In this document: positions 1 through 13,421 of the stretch, in pieces
Layout: every line of letters starts with the position of its first letter
Numbering within the stretch: position 1 is the stretch's first letter
Assembly (NCBI GenBank): GCA_032173965.1
Contig: JAVUNC010000005.1
Coordinates: forward strand, 186,001-250,000
Source of the DNA: Sitta carolinensis
Lineage: Eukaryota; Chordata; Aves; Passeriformes; Sittidae
DNA: 64,000 nucleotides
Direction of reading: 5' to 3'
Program-made: the position numbers and the translations under genes
The notes under the pieces: generated by a model
Databases searched by the model: none
What the model was told of the DNA's origin: nothing
Seen by the model: the letters and a program-made list of their open reading frames with translations, nothing else

Positions 1-825
1 AAGCCGACAGGTGGGAAGCTGTCCCCACCCTCGAGCTCCTCTGGAGCTCCTCCCGGCTCTCTCAGGGCTGCTTGCAGTAAAAACACAGCCAGGAGGGAAA
101 GGCAGGATTGGGATCCTCTTCCCTGTCCTGTCTGTGTCACCCAGAGAGCACAAACACAGATGGACACGCTGGGAAAACCCAGCACAGCTTTGGGATCCCT
201 GTCCTTGCTTTGGGATTCCTCGGGATAGGGAGCTTCAACCCCGAGCCAGTGAAACCTGGTGGCTTTTCCACTTTTCCACATGATTAAAACATGAATAAAC
301 TTCGGGGGGGGGGGGGGGGGGGAAGGCTTAGGGGGCTGCAAATGTCCCTTTTGGAAAAAGCAGTCTTTTATGGTTTTTCTGTTGGATCTCCTTTTTAGGG
401 AAGATGGAACCAAGTGAGTCGCTAGCAGCTTGGCAAAGTGCAGATCAGCATGTGTGCATCCAGGAGGACAGGAAGGAAAGAGTCAAGCTTTTTGTAGGGC
501 CTCCCTGGTGGGAACAGAATATTTTTATGAAGGTTTACCCTGAAACAGGTAGGATTTAATCCAAATCTCAAGGAAAGGTGAGGAAAATCCTTTTTACAGG
601 TGTGTTTCAGAGGAGAGGGTAGAAGAGAAGCCAGTGGCAGCCAGCAAGGAGAGCAGAAGAGTGAATTCCTGGCTTTGCTGAGCAGCTCCAGGAACAGGGA
701 GAAGTGTTTCCTGGAGGACAAATTGCTGTGTATCAATGAATAATTAGCAGCAACGGAGCTGTTGGGCTCTGAGTGAAATTCCTTGGCATAAACCTCAGTT
801 AAAGGGAGCTAAATCTGTGTCAGGT

Positions 826-1570
826 CAGGGTCTCTCCTCCCAGGGAACAAGAGACGAGGACCAGAGAGGCCTCAAATTGCATCAGGGGAGGTTTAGGATA
901 TTAGGGAAAAAATTCCGCACTGAAATTCCTCATTTGTCAGGTATTGGAACAGGGCAGGGCTGGAGTGCCCATCCCTGGGGGGATTCCAAGCCCGGGGGTT
1001 GTGGGAACAGGGTCAGGGACAGGAGGAGAGGGAACGGCCCCAGGCTGGGCCAGGGCAGGTTTGGGTTGGACTTTGGGGAAAATTTCTCCATGGAAAGGGC
1101 TGTCAGACATTGGCACAGCTGCCCAGGGAGGTTTGCAGTGCCCATCCCTGGGGGAATTTCCAAACCCTGGGCATGTGGGGTCGGGCTCTGGGCACAGGCA
1201 CAGGGAACGGCCCCAGCCTGGGGCTGGGCACGGGCTGGGGGCATTGCAGGGGAAATTCCTCCCTGGCAAGGGCAGGGAAGCCTTGGAATGGGCTGCCCTG
1301 GGCAGGGGGGCAGTGCCCAGCCTGGGGGGATTTCCAAACCCTGGGCATGTGGGGTCGGCCTCTGGGCACAGGCACAGGGAACGGCCCCAGGATGGGGCTG
1401 GGCGCGTTTGGGTTGGAATTTAGGGGAAATTCCCTCCTGGAAAGGTTTGTCCAGCCCTGGCACAGCTGCCCAGGGGGGTTTGCAGTGCCCATCCCTGGAG
1501 GGATTCTCAAGCCCTGGGCATGTGGCCCTTGGGGACAGGGTCAGTGCTGGCCTCACTCCATCTGGGAAGT
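826..1570 (+). mobile_element. CR1-type LINE 3' fragment with internally duplicated units
   Basis: The start resembles the CR1 3' region (GAGGCCTCAAATTGCATCAG, then GGTTTAGGATATTAGG). From about 1033 a block of roughly 170 bp that begins AACGGCCCCAG and ends GGGCACAGGCACAGGG is repeated about three times with divergence. Each block contains the CR1 landmarks for the GGCTGCCC and CCATCCCTGG segments. Nearly the same duplicated structure is seen at 52560-52995. The family assignment is from remembered CR1 consensus and not from a search. The open frames across it on both strands are by-products of the repeats. Confidence 0.7.
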
Positions 1571-2089
1571 GTTTCCCACCTCAGCAATTCCCTCATCCCA
1601 AGGACCCTCACTCAGAGGGGAGTGTTCCCCACTGCCCCCCGTGCCCACCCGCAGCCTCTGGCTGTCCCCAGCCTCTCCCAGCTGGCATTCTGGGACTCTG
1701 CCATGGCAGCACCCGGCAGAAGGAGAGCCCCAAACGCCCCTTGCCTTTCCCTGCCCTTTGGAGCCTCCTCCCCGTGCCGTTTGCTCAGCCCGGCTCTGAC
1801 TGCCGCCTCTAATCCCGCCCTGGGACGGGGCTGGCACGGCCACCCGGCTTTGCTCTGACATCCTGGCCCTGCTGAGGAGGCAGCTGCTGCTGCTGCTGCT
1901 GCTGATTAGGATTTGTCTGCCCACCAACCGAGCTTAAAAATAGTCCCTGCTGTCCCACATGCCCGGGTGCTCTTCCAGGTGTGGGGTGGAGCCAGCCCCG
2001 CACAATCCCACGGGGTGGATTCCTTTGGCACACAGAGTGGTCGTTTCTAGTTTGGCCTTTTGGGGTAAAAAAAAAAAATATTTTATTGT

Positions 2090-2415
2090 CTTTATTTAGC
2101 CTGGAGAAGAGAAGGCTCCAGGGAGACCTCACAGCAGATTTTTGGTGTGGAATGGGGACTTGCAGGAATGAGGTTTACAGGAATGGATTCCCACTGCCAG
2201 AGGGCAGGCTCACATGGGATTTGGGGGAGGAATTCCTGGCCGGGAGGGTGGGCAGGGCTTGGCACAGGGTGTCCAGAGGAGCTGGATCCCTGGAAATGTC
2301 CCAGGCCAGCTTGGATGGGGCTTGCAGCACCTGGGCCAGTGGAAGGTCCCTGCCCACGGGTTGGAGCTGCATCTCTAAGCTCCCTTCCAGCCCAAACCCT
2401 CCTGTGATTCTTGGG
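2090..2415 (+). mobile_element. CR1 LINE 3' end fragment
   Basis: The stretch opens with a CR1-like segment (GAAGGCTCCAGGGAGACCTCA) and contains the segments for GGTGTCCAGAGGAGCTG, then AAATGTCCCAGGCCAGCTTG, then GGAAGGTCCCTGCCCACGGG. It closes with CCAGCCCAAACCCTCCTGTG, followed by the usual GATTCT tail. This is the normal order of a CR1 3' end on the plus strand. The 5' part is truncated, as is typical. Confidence 0.75.
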
Positions 2416-3464
2416 GGAAAATATTTTGATATGAAGAGCGCTCAGGATGTTCCAGGGCCTCTCCCCTCTTCCCAAAGGTGCCTGAGGAGCACAGGGAGCC
2501 TCTCAGGTGGTTCTGTGTCCAGATTCTCTACGAAGTCTCCAGGCTGCTCTTATCTCCAGCCCTGCCTTGGAGAGCACAGAGGGAGGCACCAGCAGTGGCT
2601 CAGCTCCTGATGTTGTCCCTAAAAGCCAGCAGCCCTTCCTGCCCTTGGCAGAGTTCCCAGCATCCCAAAACCCCTTTCCCTGGGGCATGGATCCACCTCT
2701 GAGGCCTTTCCATGGAAAATTCCACCACTTGCATCCTTTCTCCCAGCCCTGCTGCCCTGGGAGAGCTGCCACCCCCTGGAATGAGCCCTGTCCTGTGTGG
2801 CCGTGTCCCCTGGCTTCTCCCTGACCTCAGAGCCTCTCCAGCACCTCCCTTGCCCTCCCCGGTGAGTTTTGCCATGCATCCCTGTCATCAGGCAGTCGAG
2901 CCCTGCAGCCTCCCCAGCTGTCACAGCCCAGGCTGGCCCGGTTTAAGCACAGGCCATTTACCTTCCACGTGTCCTGAATTAGGGGAAATGGACAGGAGGG
3001 CTGGGTCTGTTTAAAAATTAAAGCTGATTACAGGGCATTAACATTACATTTAAAGGAATAGACAGCAGCCCTCCTCTCTCAGCACAGTTGCAATATGTTC
3101 CCTTTTGTTCTGGGCTGCAGGAGGGAAGGCAGCAGCACTGCTGGCAACTCCAGGATTTCTTTTTTAGCCATAAATTTTGAAAGAGGAGCTGCCTGTTGGC
3201 TGGTGCAAGGATTTAAAGCGGGTCTGACTACCTAAGCAGTTCCCATCTTCACCACGCTAGCAGGAAGCTCAGATTCTTTTGGCTGATCCTGAATTTCGCT
3301 TGGAAAATTCAGATGAGCTGAGTTTGCATGTGGGGAAGTTTCATATTTGATGGATCCCAGTTGGTTTTTTGGTTAAATCCCACAATTTATGCCCCAAAAC
3401 CAGGAATTAGTCAGTCTGGCTGAGAACACTCTGAATGTGATGCCTAACTGGGATTTGCTGTGGG

Positions 3465-3585
3465 TTTAGGTTGGATTTGAAGCCCCTTTTTTGGTGGATT
3501 TAGGTTGGATTTGAAGCCCCTTTTTTGGTGGATTCATTGTGGGTTTAGGTTGCATTTGAAGCCCCTTTTTTTGGTGGATTTATCT
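3465..3585 (+). repeat. Three-copy tandem repeat, about 40-60 bp unit
   Basis: The segment GTTGGATTTGAAGCCCC followed by a T run and GGTGGATT appears three times, at about 3471, 3508 and 3549. The third copy has one substitution (GTTGCATTTG). It is a young local duplication in the NRF1 intron. Confidence 0.85.
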
Positions 3586-3734
3586 GATATTTTTTTCAGG
3601 CTTCTGCACCTTCATCTCATGGCCCCTCAGGAATTCAGAAGGAGCTGCTCAGTGCAGGATGGGTGCTGAGAAGAGGCTCTTAGGCAGGTGAAGGGATGTA
3701 TTTGTACTCCCTGGATCCTGCTTTTCCCTGCCTT

Positions 3735-4045
3735 CAAGAAATCAAAGGACCAGGGAGAGCTCAGAGGGCCTGGAGGGGCTCCAGGAGAGCTGGGCAGGGA
3801 CTGGGGACAAGGGATGGAGGGACAGGACACTGGAATGGCTGGGATGTGGGGCAGGAATTGCTGGCTGGGCTGGAATTGCCAGAGCAGCTGGGGCTGCCCC
3901 TGCATCCCTGGGATGTGCCAGGAAGGACTGGAGCCCCCTGGGACAGTTGGAGGTGTCCCTGCCATGGCTGGGGTGGCCTTGGATGACCTTGAAATGTCCT
4001 TTCCCACCCAAAACCATTCCATGGGTCTGTGATCTCTCAATCACT
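3735..4045 (+). mobile_element. CR1 LINE 3' end fragment
   Basis: The sequence carries GGAATTGCCAGAGCAGCTGG, CATCCCTGGGATGTGCCAGG, GGAGGTGTCCCTGCCATGG and CCCACCCAAAACCATTCCAT in that order. This matches a plus-strand CR1 3' end. A close relative lies at 11990-12375, sharing the stretch GGATGTGGGGCAGGAATTGC. Confidence 0.75.
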
Positions 4046-7000
4046 TTTCATTTGACTTTACCACCAACAACATTCACATTAAATTTCAGGGGTTTTTTTT
4101 TCAGTTTATGGTGACAAAATCCCCAACAACTTGGCTTTGAGGGCCACATCCTGAGCTTTCCTGGTCCCCTCTGGGTGCCTGGGGCTGTCAGGCACGTGGC
4201 TCAGTGGTCACAGCAAATTTCTGGGGGTGTTTACAGTAGATGGGAGTTGCAATCCTTGGCAATCTCCTGCCTAAAAGAGATGTGGATGAATCGAGGCAGG
4301 AAAGGGATGCCAGCACAAATGTGTCCAGCAGAAATGGCACAAAGCTGCTCTGCCCAGGCTGCTGCTGCTGCCTGGGGCCCTTCCAGGAGCTCCCCCAGCA
4401 GAAGCTCTGCTGGCCAAGCTCTGCCAAAGCTCTGCTCTGGGTTCGTTAACCGTGGAGGAGGAGGGAAAGACCTGAGCAAAAAGCACTCAGCAGCATCTCT
4501 GATGGCTCAGGAGAGGTGCAGAGCTGGAATTCTGACCCTCCCTGTGCCCTTCTCCCTACACCCAGGGCAGTAAATCCAACAGCAGCAGGCTGCAGCTGAT
4601 CAGGAGAGAATTCCCTGTGCCAGCCTGGAGCCAAAACCCAGAGGGTGGCACTGGTGGGATCACCAGGGGCAAGGCTGGAGGTGTCACTGCCCTTCCTGCA
4701 GTTTAATTCCTTGCTTTAATTCCTTGCACCACGCAAAGACTTCATTCCCTGGAGCCGGGCAGGTGGAGAGGGGCTCCCTGCTGCCCCTGGCAGCTCCTGC
4801 CCTCCTGGGCTGGCTCCTCTGACCCGAGGGCTCCTGGGGAGCTGCGGGTCCTGGATGGCTCTCCCTGGGTGCACGGCTGCAATCTGATCCCAATGGGAAG
4901 CTGGCTGAAATCCCAGCAAGCTGTCGTTGCTGCGGGGAGGCATCCCAGGAGCTGAGCTGGGCTTTGTGAGCTCCCCCCACCCCTCACCAGGCGGCAGAAA
5001 ATGCCCTGCCTGCAATTTGGGGTTGTTCCCTGCCCCGAGCTTTGTTGGTTCTTCCTTGACCAAGCTCGTGGTCTTTTGTTTTACACCGAAGCTTCCTCCC
5101 TGCGGGCCATTCGTGGTTTCCTGGCTCCCTGCTCCTCTTTGGAAAGTTCCTCACTTTCTGGATGGATTTCTCCAAACTCCAGGGGGCTGCTGGGTTTCTT
5201 TGCCTTGAAAAGTGCTCGGCCCCTTTTTCTCTGTTTTTTTCAGCTGCTTCCTTAGCAGGCTCTGACCTCCCGAGTTCCTCTGCTGCTTTTTTTCCCCACT
5301 GCATCCCCAGGATTGCTCTGTGCCTGGATTTATCCTCCTCGTTGAATCTCTGGAGCAGGGTTTGATTTTAAAGCCTAAAAAAAAAAAAAAAAAAAAAAGC
5401 ACAGCCCCATCTGTCTTAATAAAAAATAAAGAAAAGAGAAAATAAGAAAATAAAGAGCCCTGTTCTGCAGGAAGGTTTTCCCTGGGCACCAGCCCTGCCC
5501 TGGCAAAGCAAGGAAGGATGGGAAGTTTTAATTAAATTTTCCCACTGAATTTCCAGATTTCTCTTCTCCCAAGTGGAACTCTTTCCTCTTCCACGCTGTT
5601 CAGCTGTTAGATTTGGGGTTGAGGAGGACATCCCCATTGCTTGGGCCCTTATTTGAGCTTGCACAAGAGCCTGAGGAGACTCAGCTGCACCTCGGTGTCC
5701 CTTGACTGGTGACCTTGGGATGGCTTTGTCCAAAACACTGGTGAGCACCCAAAGAAGAGAAATTTGTGAGAGCCCTCCCAGCTTCCAGCACCTTGACTGG
5801 AGCCTGGTCCATGGCTCAGCACTGAGAAATCCCTCCTGAAAATTTAAACTCCACCTGCCCCTGCCCTCTGACCATGGGCAACACTGCTCCCACAGGCTGG
5901 GGTCTCTCTGGCAGGGCAGGGGGTGTCTGTCCCTGCAGGCTCCTGTCTCCCAGTGACCTTCTCAGCCCGTGGAGACAGCTTGGCTTTGCTGTAAAGCAGC
6001 TCATGTGACAGCAGTAATCCGCAGCGGGGCAACAGCTGGCCAGGAAGATTCCAGGGAATCGCCCTATTTTCCCTGCTCCACACTGCCTGGGAGAGGCTGC
6101 ACTGCTCCAATCCCCCTCTGGCTGGGTCTGGAAGCAGCCCTGAAAAATCCTCCCTTCCAGGATTCCTCCTGGAGCTGCAGAACAGGTTCCAGGAATTCTT
6201 AAAAAAAAAAAAAAAAAGCCATTTCTCCTCGAGTGGTTTCCTCTGGATTTTTTTTTCCAAACCCATGAGTGGCATTTTTAAGCCTGAGTTTGATTTCTGT
6301 CTCCCACCCTCCCTATCTTTTGGCAGCATTTATTCCCTCACAGCTGTACAAATTCCTCTCTCTGATGGCTCATGTGGACCCTCACCTGGGATACTCAATG
6401 GAATTTTTTTGGAAGTTCAATTCTGCCCTGGAGAAGATACAGACTCAGGGGAATTGGTTTCAAATTAATCATGGGTTTATTATTAGCTTAGAATTGTTTT
6501 CAAATTAATCATGGGTTTATTATTCCTATCCCCAGCTTACAAACTGTAGCAAAACTTCCTTCCCTGGGAGTTTTCCCCCTTGTTGCCTCAGATCCCTGAA
6601 CTTCCCCCATGGTTTTCCCCTCCCAGGGGAACTTCAGTGAGTGTGCTCTGCTGCTGCCAAGCCCAAGGAGCTGCTGACAGCTAAAGCAGGTGATTTTAGC
6701 CTGAGATCCAGGTTCTGCACTCCCAGGCAGCAATTCCCTGCAGGAATGAGGTACCTGGGACCAGGCAGGCAGCAGTTCCTCCCTAGCTGTGGAATCCTTG
6801 GGTTTCTCCAGCAGAAACCACCAGCAGGGCCTTTGTGGCTGCAATCAATTGTCCACCAGTGGCCTGAGACAATCCCTTATTTCATGTAAGGCACAGCCCA
6901 GCCCTGGGGAGGGACCATCTGTTCAGCCCAGGAGAGAGCTGAGCAGGAGCCCTGGCAGTGAAAGGCTCTCTGCTATTCCCCCGAGCCCCTGATCTCTTCC

Positions 7001-10000
7001 TTTCCACCTCTTCCCACTGGGAAAAAAAAAAAAAAACAGCCAAAAAAAACCCCAAAAGCTTTGTACTGCCAAGCATTAGAGAGGGGGGGCTCTAATTGGT
7101 GTGGAAATTGGGATTGCTGCCTCTAAGTGGTGGACATGGAGCTAATGGAAGTGGAATTTTATTGCTGGCATAAATGGGGGATGTTCAGCTCCTTTGAAGT
7201 GGTGGGGCTCAGCAGCCAGGGGGGTTTCTGTTCCATCCCAGCCCTGCTTGTTTCCCCTTGCTCTGAGTTTATGATGTCCTTCTCAGGGGTTCCTGGTGCC
7301 AAAAATCCAGTTTGAGTGGCGTTTCCAAATAGGAATTATGGATTAAGAGGGTTTAGCCCAGCAGAAAATGAAGACTCAGGCTCGAGTGGGTTTTAGGGTT
7401 TTTCTGTGTGTTTGCTGCTGGTGGAGATGTGCTGCCTCACCTGTGGGCCCCCATCCCAGTGGCACTCAGGCTGAATCATCCCAGCAAATCCAAACCAGTC
7501 AGAATTCTCCAGGCACCACCAGCACAGCTCTGTCATTTCCCAACCTCTTCTGTCTGCCTGGGATGGGACAGCACAGCCTCTTGCTCTGCTTGAGTCTCCT
7601 CACAAATTTTGCCTGTGTGCCACAAATCTCCTCTTTGCACATCCAGGGTGAGACCCTCAGAGGAAAAACAGCTGGAAATTCCTTTTTTCTTTAGGAAAAC
7701 AAACTCATCCCTCTCCTTGCACCCATCGTTGCTTTCTCTTGGTGTGCAGAGGACGCCTCCAACCCCCAGGACTGAAGGATTGGGGCACAAAAGTTCTGTG
7801 CCTTCAGCAGCCAGAGCCCAAACTTTGTGTTTTTTAGCAACAGATGTGCAGAGTTTAAAAGGGAGGAATCTGCCAGAGGCAGCAGCATTCCAAGGATAAA
7901 TACTCCCAGGAGAGCGAGGTGGGAACCCATCCCACCTGCCGGGCAGTGGGAGACAGTGGGGGGACAAAAAAAAAAAAAAAAAAAAAAGAGAAAAAGGAGG
8001 AATGTGGACTGTAAAAACTTGCTCTTTACATGTAAAAGTTGCACAGCTGAGTCGTGTGTTCGCTGTGATTTATTGCTCACCTCGCTGAGGATGGGCCAGG
8101 TCCCACCTGGGGGCAAATTTCAGGACAAGTCCCTTGTCCTGGAAAGGGACAGACACCAAAGCCTGGGGCACTGCTGCAGGAGGTTTGGAGCAGGGCTGCT
8201 CTTCTAGCTGGATTTGGAGGCTGTGCTTTGAGGAAAAGGGGGAAAAAAAAGGAACCTTCAGGTGCATTTCCAACCCCTTTTCCCCCTGAGGAAAAAAGGC
8301 AAACTTACCTCTTGGTAGCGGGGCAGGACTCGAGTGCGAGGCGAGGCTCCAGCAGATCACCACAGCTGCAGCTTCCCACTCCAAAGTAAAGCTTTAAACG
8401 CCTTCCTGAGGAATTATCCTCCTCCCAAGGCTCTCGTGGGGGGCTCCTGCCACCCCTGGGGGGTTAAGAGCCCAGAATTCCCTGGCACAGAGGCAGTGAT
8501 GGGGCATGGGCAGGGGAGAAGCTGCACCCGCCGCTCCCCCGTGAATGTGCACCCTGTTGTGGCAGGGAAAGCTCCTGGGGAACAAATCAGCCAAAAAAAA
8601 TGCTGGGAAAATGGCTTTTAGACAGAGCCAGGGCCTATCTGGTTACAAGCTGCCTTTCTGCCAGCACAATGGCTGCTTTATGTGCTCCATGTGCTCCTGG
8701 CCGTGCCCGTGGCCGGGCTCGTGGGGGAGCCCCTGCAGCCAGCCAGGCCCTCGGAGCCTTGAAATCCCATGGAGCTGCTGCCAGACCCCAAGGAGTGCCT
8801 GGGCTCCATGAACCTGCCACTCCTGTGCTCCTGGGATATGGAGAAATTCCACTTTGGCAGCATTTCTGCTCCTCTCATCGCTCTGCACCCTGAGTTGTGG
8901 AGAGCTTTGGTGGTGGTGGCTCTCCACGATGGATTTCAGACTTTCCTCTCTGGGCCAATTAAACCATTCATCTAAATATTTATAAAATATCTGGCAGGGC
9001 TTTATTGTTACCTGCTGCTTTATCTCCCACTTCCACACTCAATATTCTGTATGGAATTAGAAATGTTGTGGTTGCTCTGCCCGATATTGGGGTGCTACTC
9101 CTGTGTGGGCACTGAATTTTTGCACTCGCCCAGTTAACCAAAGGATGCATTGGCTATGAATACATGAATCACCCAGCTCTCCAGCTGTGGTATTTCCCCT
9201 TTTCTCAGGGGAAAAGATCTCTTTTTTTCACACTTGCATTTCATTGTCAGGCATCCTAGCAGCAGAGTTGCTAGTGGAATATGGCAGAGGGTTCGTCAGG
9301 TGGGTGGATTTTTGTGGTGAAAGTTTGGAATCTCAGTGGGGATTTAGCTGGTTTTGCACTTGGTCCTTTAGGTGTTTCTTTGGGTTAAAGGGGCTGTGTC
9401 TGACTGGTTTTTGTGCCACCATTTGGAGTTGAGATGCCTTTGGGATGTGGGGATATCACTCAGGTAATAAAATGGTTTTGTAATTTTAGGTGGTGCCCTG
9501 CCACGCTTCACATAGTACCCATTAATAAAAACCTACAGAAAACACAGGACACTAAAAGCTGTTTAAAAAAGCAGGATAAGAATCACTCTCTTCCTCTGGG
9601 AGAACCCCTGGGATGTTAAAACCATAACAAATGCAGTCAGCAAAGAATTTATGGCAAAATCTCCCAGGGATCCCTTTTAAGTGCTTGCTCAGAATCTCCT
9701 TCATGGGTTTGACACCTGATTCCTGAGAAGAGGAGCACACTGATTTCTGCTGAGGCACAGATAAACCCTGTTTGGTCCCAACACCCAGCAGATTGTGAGG
9801 AAAGCAAAAAGCCCAGCTGGAGCAGACCTTGGACTTTCTCTATTTTTATCTGTCTTTCATGTGGAGATGATTGACCACGAGAGACTTCTAATCTTCTCAG
9901 GTGTGTCCACGCCAAAGCCAGCTCATCACCGAGGCTTAGACAGGTTATTCTCTAAGCTTCCAGCCCTGGAGGCCAGGAAAAAACCTTCCTTCCCACAGGC

Positions 10001-11467
10001 AGACACCTTCCCTGTGTTTGTCACCTCCCCAGGTGACAAAGGGACTCCAGTTTGATGTGCCAGCACGAGAGGGGCAGGGCCAGGTGAGGACTGAGCTTCA
10101 GCAGGTTCACCTTAATTCTGCCTCAGGCTTGTTCTCCAGCTCTAAATTCACCCCATGAAGGGGAGAAGGGGGCACAGGTGGCCTCAGGTGAGACAAAGCA
10201 AAAGGTGTGGAGCTAATCCACTCCCAAAGTGCTGTTCTGCTTTAGCTTTTCTTGGGAGTTTTTCCCTCAAAAATTAGAAAAATTGGGATTTCAGATTGTT
10301 TCCCATGTTAAACATCATTGCAAGTGTTTTGTTTTTTTTTTTTTTTTCCTTCTGGGACTGTCCTTGCTGCAAAGGCAGAGGTCCATGGCATTGGTGTCAC
10401 CAGTGAAGGGCACTTTGGTCACCACTGCTGGAGGTTGTGGGACTTCCCTGTGCCAGGGAAGAGTCTGGGGCATCAGGTTGGCTCCCTGGGATCTTCCTCT
10501 TCCCATGGAAGCTCCAGAGGAGAGAATTCCTGTTAATCAGGAATTCCAGCCCTGTGGAAAGTGCTGCAACCTTAAAAGAAGTCCAAAAAAACTCCCTGAA
10601 CATCTGAAACAAACCCCAAAACCTCAAAGATCTCCCCACAAAAGATCTGGCAGAAATCAGGGGGATTAAGCCAAAGATGTTTCGGGTCTTGGCCCTTCCC
10701 TCCTCCCAGGGAGGGAGAAACAGGAACATCCCAAAAGTGCTGATGCTCCCAGCTAGAGAAGGAAGGTTGGTCCCTGACCCAGATTTGGAGATAATTTGGA
10801 TGTTTGGCTTTGATTTAAAACACCACCTTTTGGCAAAACACTAACATTCTGCTGAAGCTGAGGAAGAATGAGCTGTGTGAAGGTGCTGCTGCTCCCTCTC
10901 CAGTCCCTCCTGATGGTCCCAGAAGCTCCAGGGGCTCTTTGGGGCACTGGGACAGCAACTCCTGGTGCCCTGGAGGAGCAGGGAAGGAAAAATCCAGAGG
11001 ACCCAAAGAATCCCATGCTGGATCAGTTGGGTTGGAGATCTCTGGTGGTTCCCCATCCCCACCTGGTCCCCCAGCCCTGAGTGCCACGTCCAGGAAAGCT
11101 CAGGGAAGGAGTCAGTGACCCCCAGGACAGTCTGAGGTGTGGTGGATTCAGGGAAGGAGGCAGCAGCTCCAGGGCTGGTGGGAATGTTGGATCTCATCTC
11201 CTGCTTTTGTCTTCTAAAGAAAAGTCAGGACTGTGATGTAACTGAATTGACTCAAAGCTTCAGGTGCCTCGTTAAATTGTTCTTCCTTGGGGTTTTGACC
11301 AGAGTAGCTCCTGAAAAGGCAAATGATGGTGGATCTTGGATGAGGACTGCAGCTTTTTGCAGATAATTTGGTGGAAAAACCTTCATGCTTTGACCTGACT
11401 GGCACAGAGGTTCTGTAGGGAAGAGCTGTGAGCCTGGAAAGTTCTCAGAGCTTAAATCACTGCCTGG

Positions 11468-11620
11468 GGGTTCTGTGATTTGGCAATAGCACAGAATCCA
11501 GACCAGGCTTGGGTCGGAAGGGACCAGAGATCCTCCTGTTCCAGCCACACCTTCCACTATCCCAGGTGCCTCCCAGCCCCATCCAGCCTGGCCTTGGACA
11601 CCTCCAGGAATGGGGCACTG
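11468..11620 (-). mobile_element. CR1 LINE 3' end fragment, minus strand
   Basis: Read on the minus strand the order is CCATTCCTGGAGGTGTCCAA, GGCCAGGCTGGATGGGGCTG, GGATAGTGGAAGGTGTGGCT, then GGTCCCTTCCGACCCAAGCC. This is the CR1 3' end order, in the opposite orientation to most copies here. Confidence 0.75.
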
Positions 11621-11989
11621 AGCCATTTAATGGGAAAAAAATCCTTCACTTTTCAGCCTAAAAGATGCCAATGAATCATTGATGCACTTGTTGAGCTGGT
11701 GAGAGATGGAGGGGCTGAGCTCCCAGTTCACCTTATCTCAAACCACGCTGTTGAGAGGTGTCTCCTGCTCCTCTGTGGCTGTGAGTGTGGGGGGCTCCTG
11801 AGATGATTTATTGCTGAGGCTGAGGGTGAAATCCCTCCCATGATGTTGTGTCAGCACCTCGTGCCTTCCCACCCAAACCACTCCAGGATTGGGCACACTC
11901 AGGATCCATGGCGAGGGCTTGGGCTGGGAAATGGGGAGAGAAAAGAGAGGAGAAGGGAAGGGAGAGCCTGCCTGGTTTGTGAGATTGCA

Positions 11990-12375
11990 AGGGAAGCCCC
12001 TGGGGCCAGGAATTGCTGGGAGAGGAGCTGGAGCCAAGGGGAGGCTGGCAGAGCTGGGAATGTTCCCCTGGAGAAGGGAAGGCTGCAGGGAGAGCTTCCA
12101 GAACATTCCAGGGGGGACAGGAGAGCTGGAATTTGGGACAGGAGCCAGGGAATGGCTCCAGATTGGGAAAGGGGAGATTGGGGTGGGATGTGGGGCAGGA
12201 ATTGCTGTCTGGGCTGGAATTGCCAGAGCAGCTGGGGCTGCCCTGCATCCCTGGGATGTGCCAGGAAGGATTGGAGCCCCTGGGATGGTGGGAGGGGTCC
12301 CTGCTTGGACAGGGGGTTGGAACTGGGTGATGTTTAAGGCCCCTTCCCACCCAACCCATTCCAGGATTCCATATC
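11990..12375 (+). mobile_element. CR1 LINE 3' end fragment
   Basis: The CR1 segments run in plus-strand order. They include AGAGCTGGGAATGTTCCCCT, GGAATTGCCAGAGCAGCTGG, CATCCCTGGGATGTGCCAGG, GGTTGGAACTGGGTGATG and a terminal CCCACCCAACCCATTCCAGG. It is the longest undisturbed CR1 copy in the NRF1 intron. Confidence 0.75.
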
Positions 12376-13421
12376 CTGAGCCTCTTTACACTGGATGGGA
12401 GGTCAGGGTGGACTCAGCCTGAGGTTCCAGGCAGAAGACAGGATGTCTCCTGTCCCTGAGCAGGACAGCATTCCAAATCCTGCAGGACTGGCAAGGAAGC
12501 TGAAGCTCAAGCCCTGCCCATGCTGCTCTCTCTTTGCTCCAAGGGTGGGAGGTGGTGATTAAAGCAGGGCAGAACCCGGCCCTGATGACCCAAACAATCC
12601 CGGATGTCCGGGGCATTTCTGATCCTTGTTCCCAATTCCCTGGGCACTGAATCATCCCACCCACCCATCCTTCTCCCCTAAAGCCTTTTGGGGTGGTTTC
12701 CTGCAGTGTAGGATCAAAACAGGTGTTCTTATGCTCCATGCCAGGTGAGATTTCTTTATCAGACATCGTGTGACTTTTCTCCTCTCAATCCTGTGTCTCT
12801 CTGCTCTCAGGTAGATCCTGACTTATCCTTTTTCTTCCATAAGCTGAAACTCTTCTCTGCTGAAGCAGCAGGAGTTTCATTCTCTCCTCTGGCCCTTTGC
12901 AGAACAGCAGCTGCAAACATTGTCTGACCCAGCATTAGAGTCCCACCACGGCCACCTCGGAGCCCAATCCTCTGACTCAACCCCTCTGGCCTTCCATGGG
13001 TCTCCTCCTCCTCATATCCTACCCATTCCCCCTTCCCAGACCCTCCTTCCTCCCAAAGCCACCAAAAGTCTCTGGGATGTGGCAGGAGCTGGTGCTGTCC
13101 CCCTTGTGCTCCCCACCCCGAGGACAGCAGGGGTTTTTGGGGGATTTCACCAGGGCAACCAAAGGCACAGCCTGGCTTCTTCCTGGGAGCCAGTGGTTTG
13201 TGCTGCTCTCTCTGTGATCCCTCACCTGTGCTGCTGTTCTTGCAGGTCTGATCCCACTGGGATCCCATTTTTTCCCTCCTCAGTCCCATCTCCCCTTTTT
13301 TTGCACAAATGTATTTCCCAAAGACTCGATAAGTTGCTTCGGGGTTGATTTCTTTTTTTTTTTTTGGCTAATGGATTTCCTGTTTTTAATACAATTGAAA
13401 GGGTCTGAAATCCATGCTTTA

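Noticed and set aside
5140..5460. Possible processed pseudogene ending in the A run at 5379-5400
   Set aside because: No coding or mRNA-like homology was recognised upstream, and no target-site duplication was seen. Homopolymers are common in this window.
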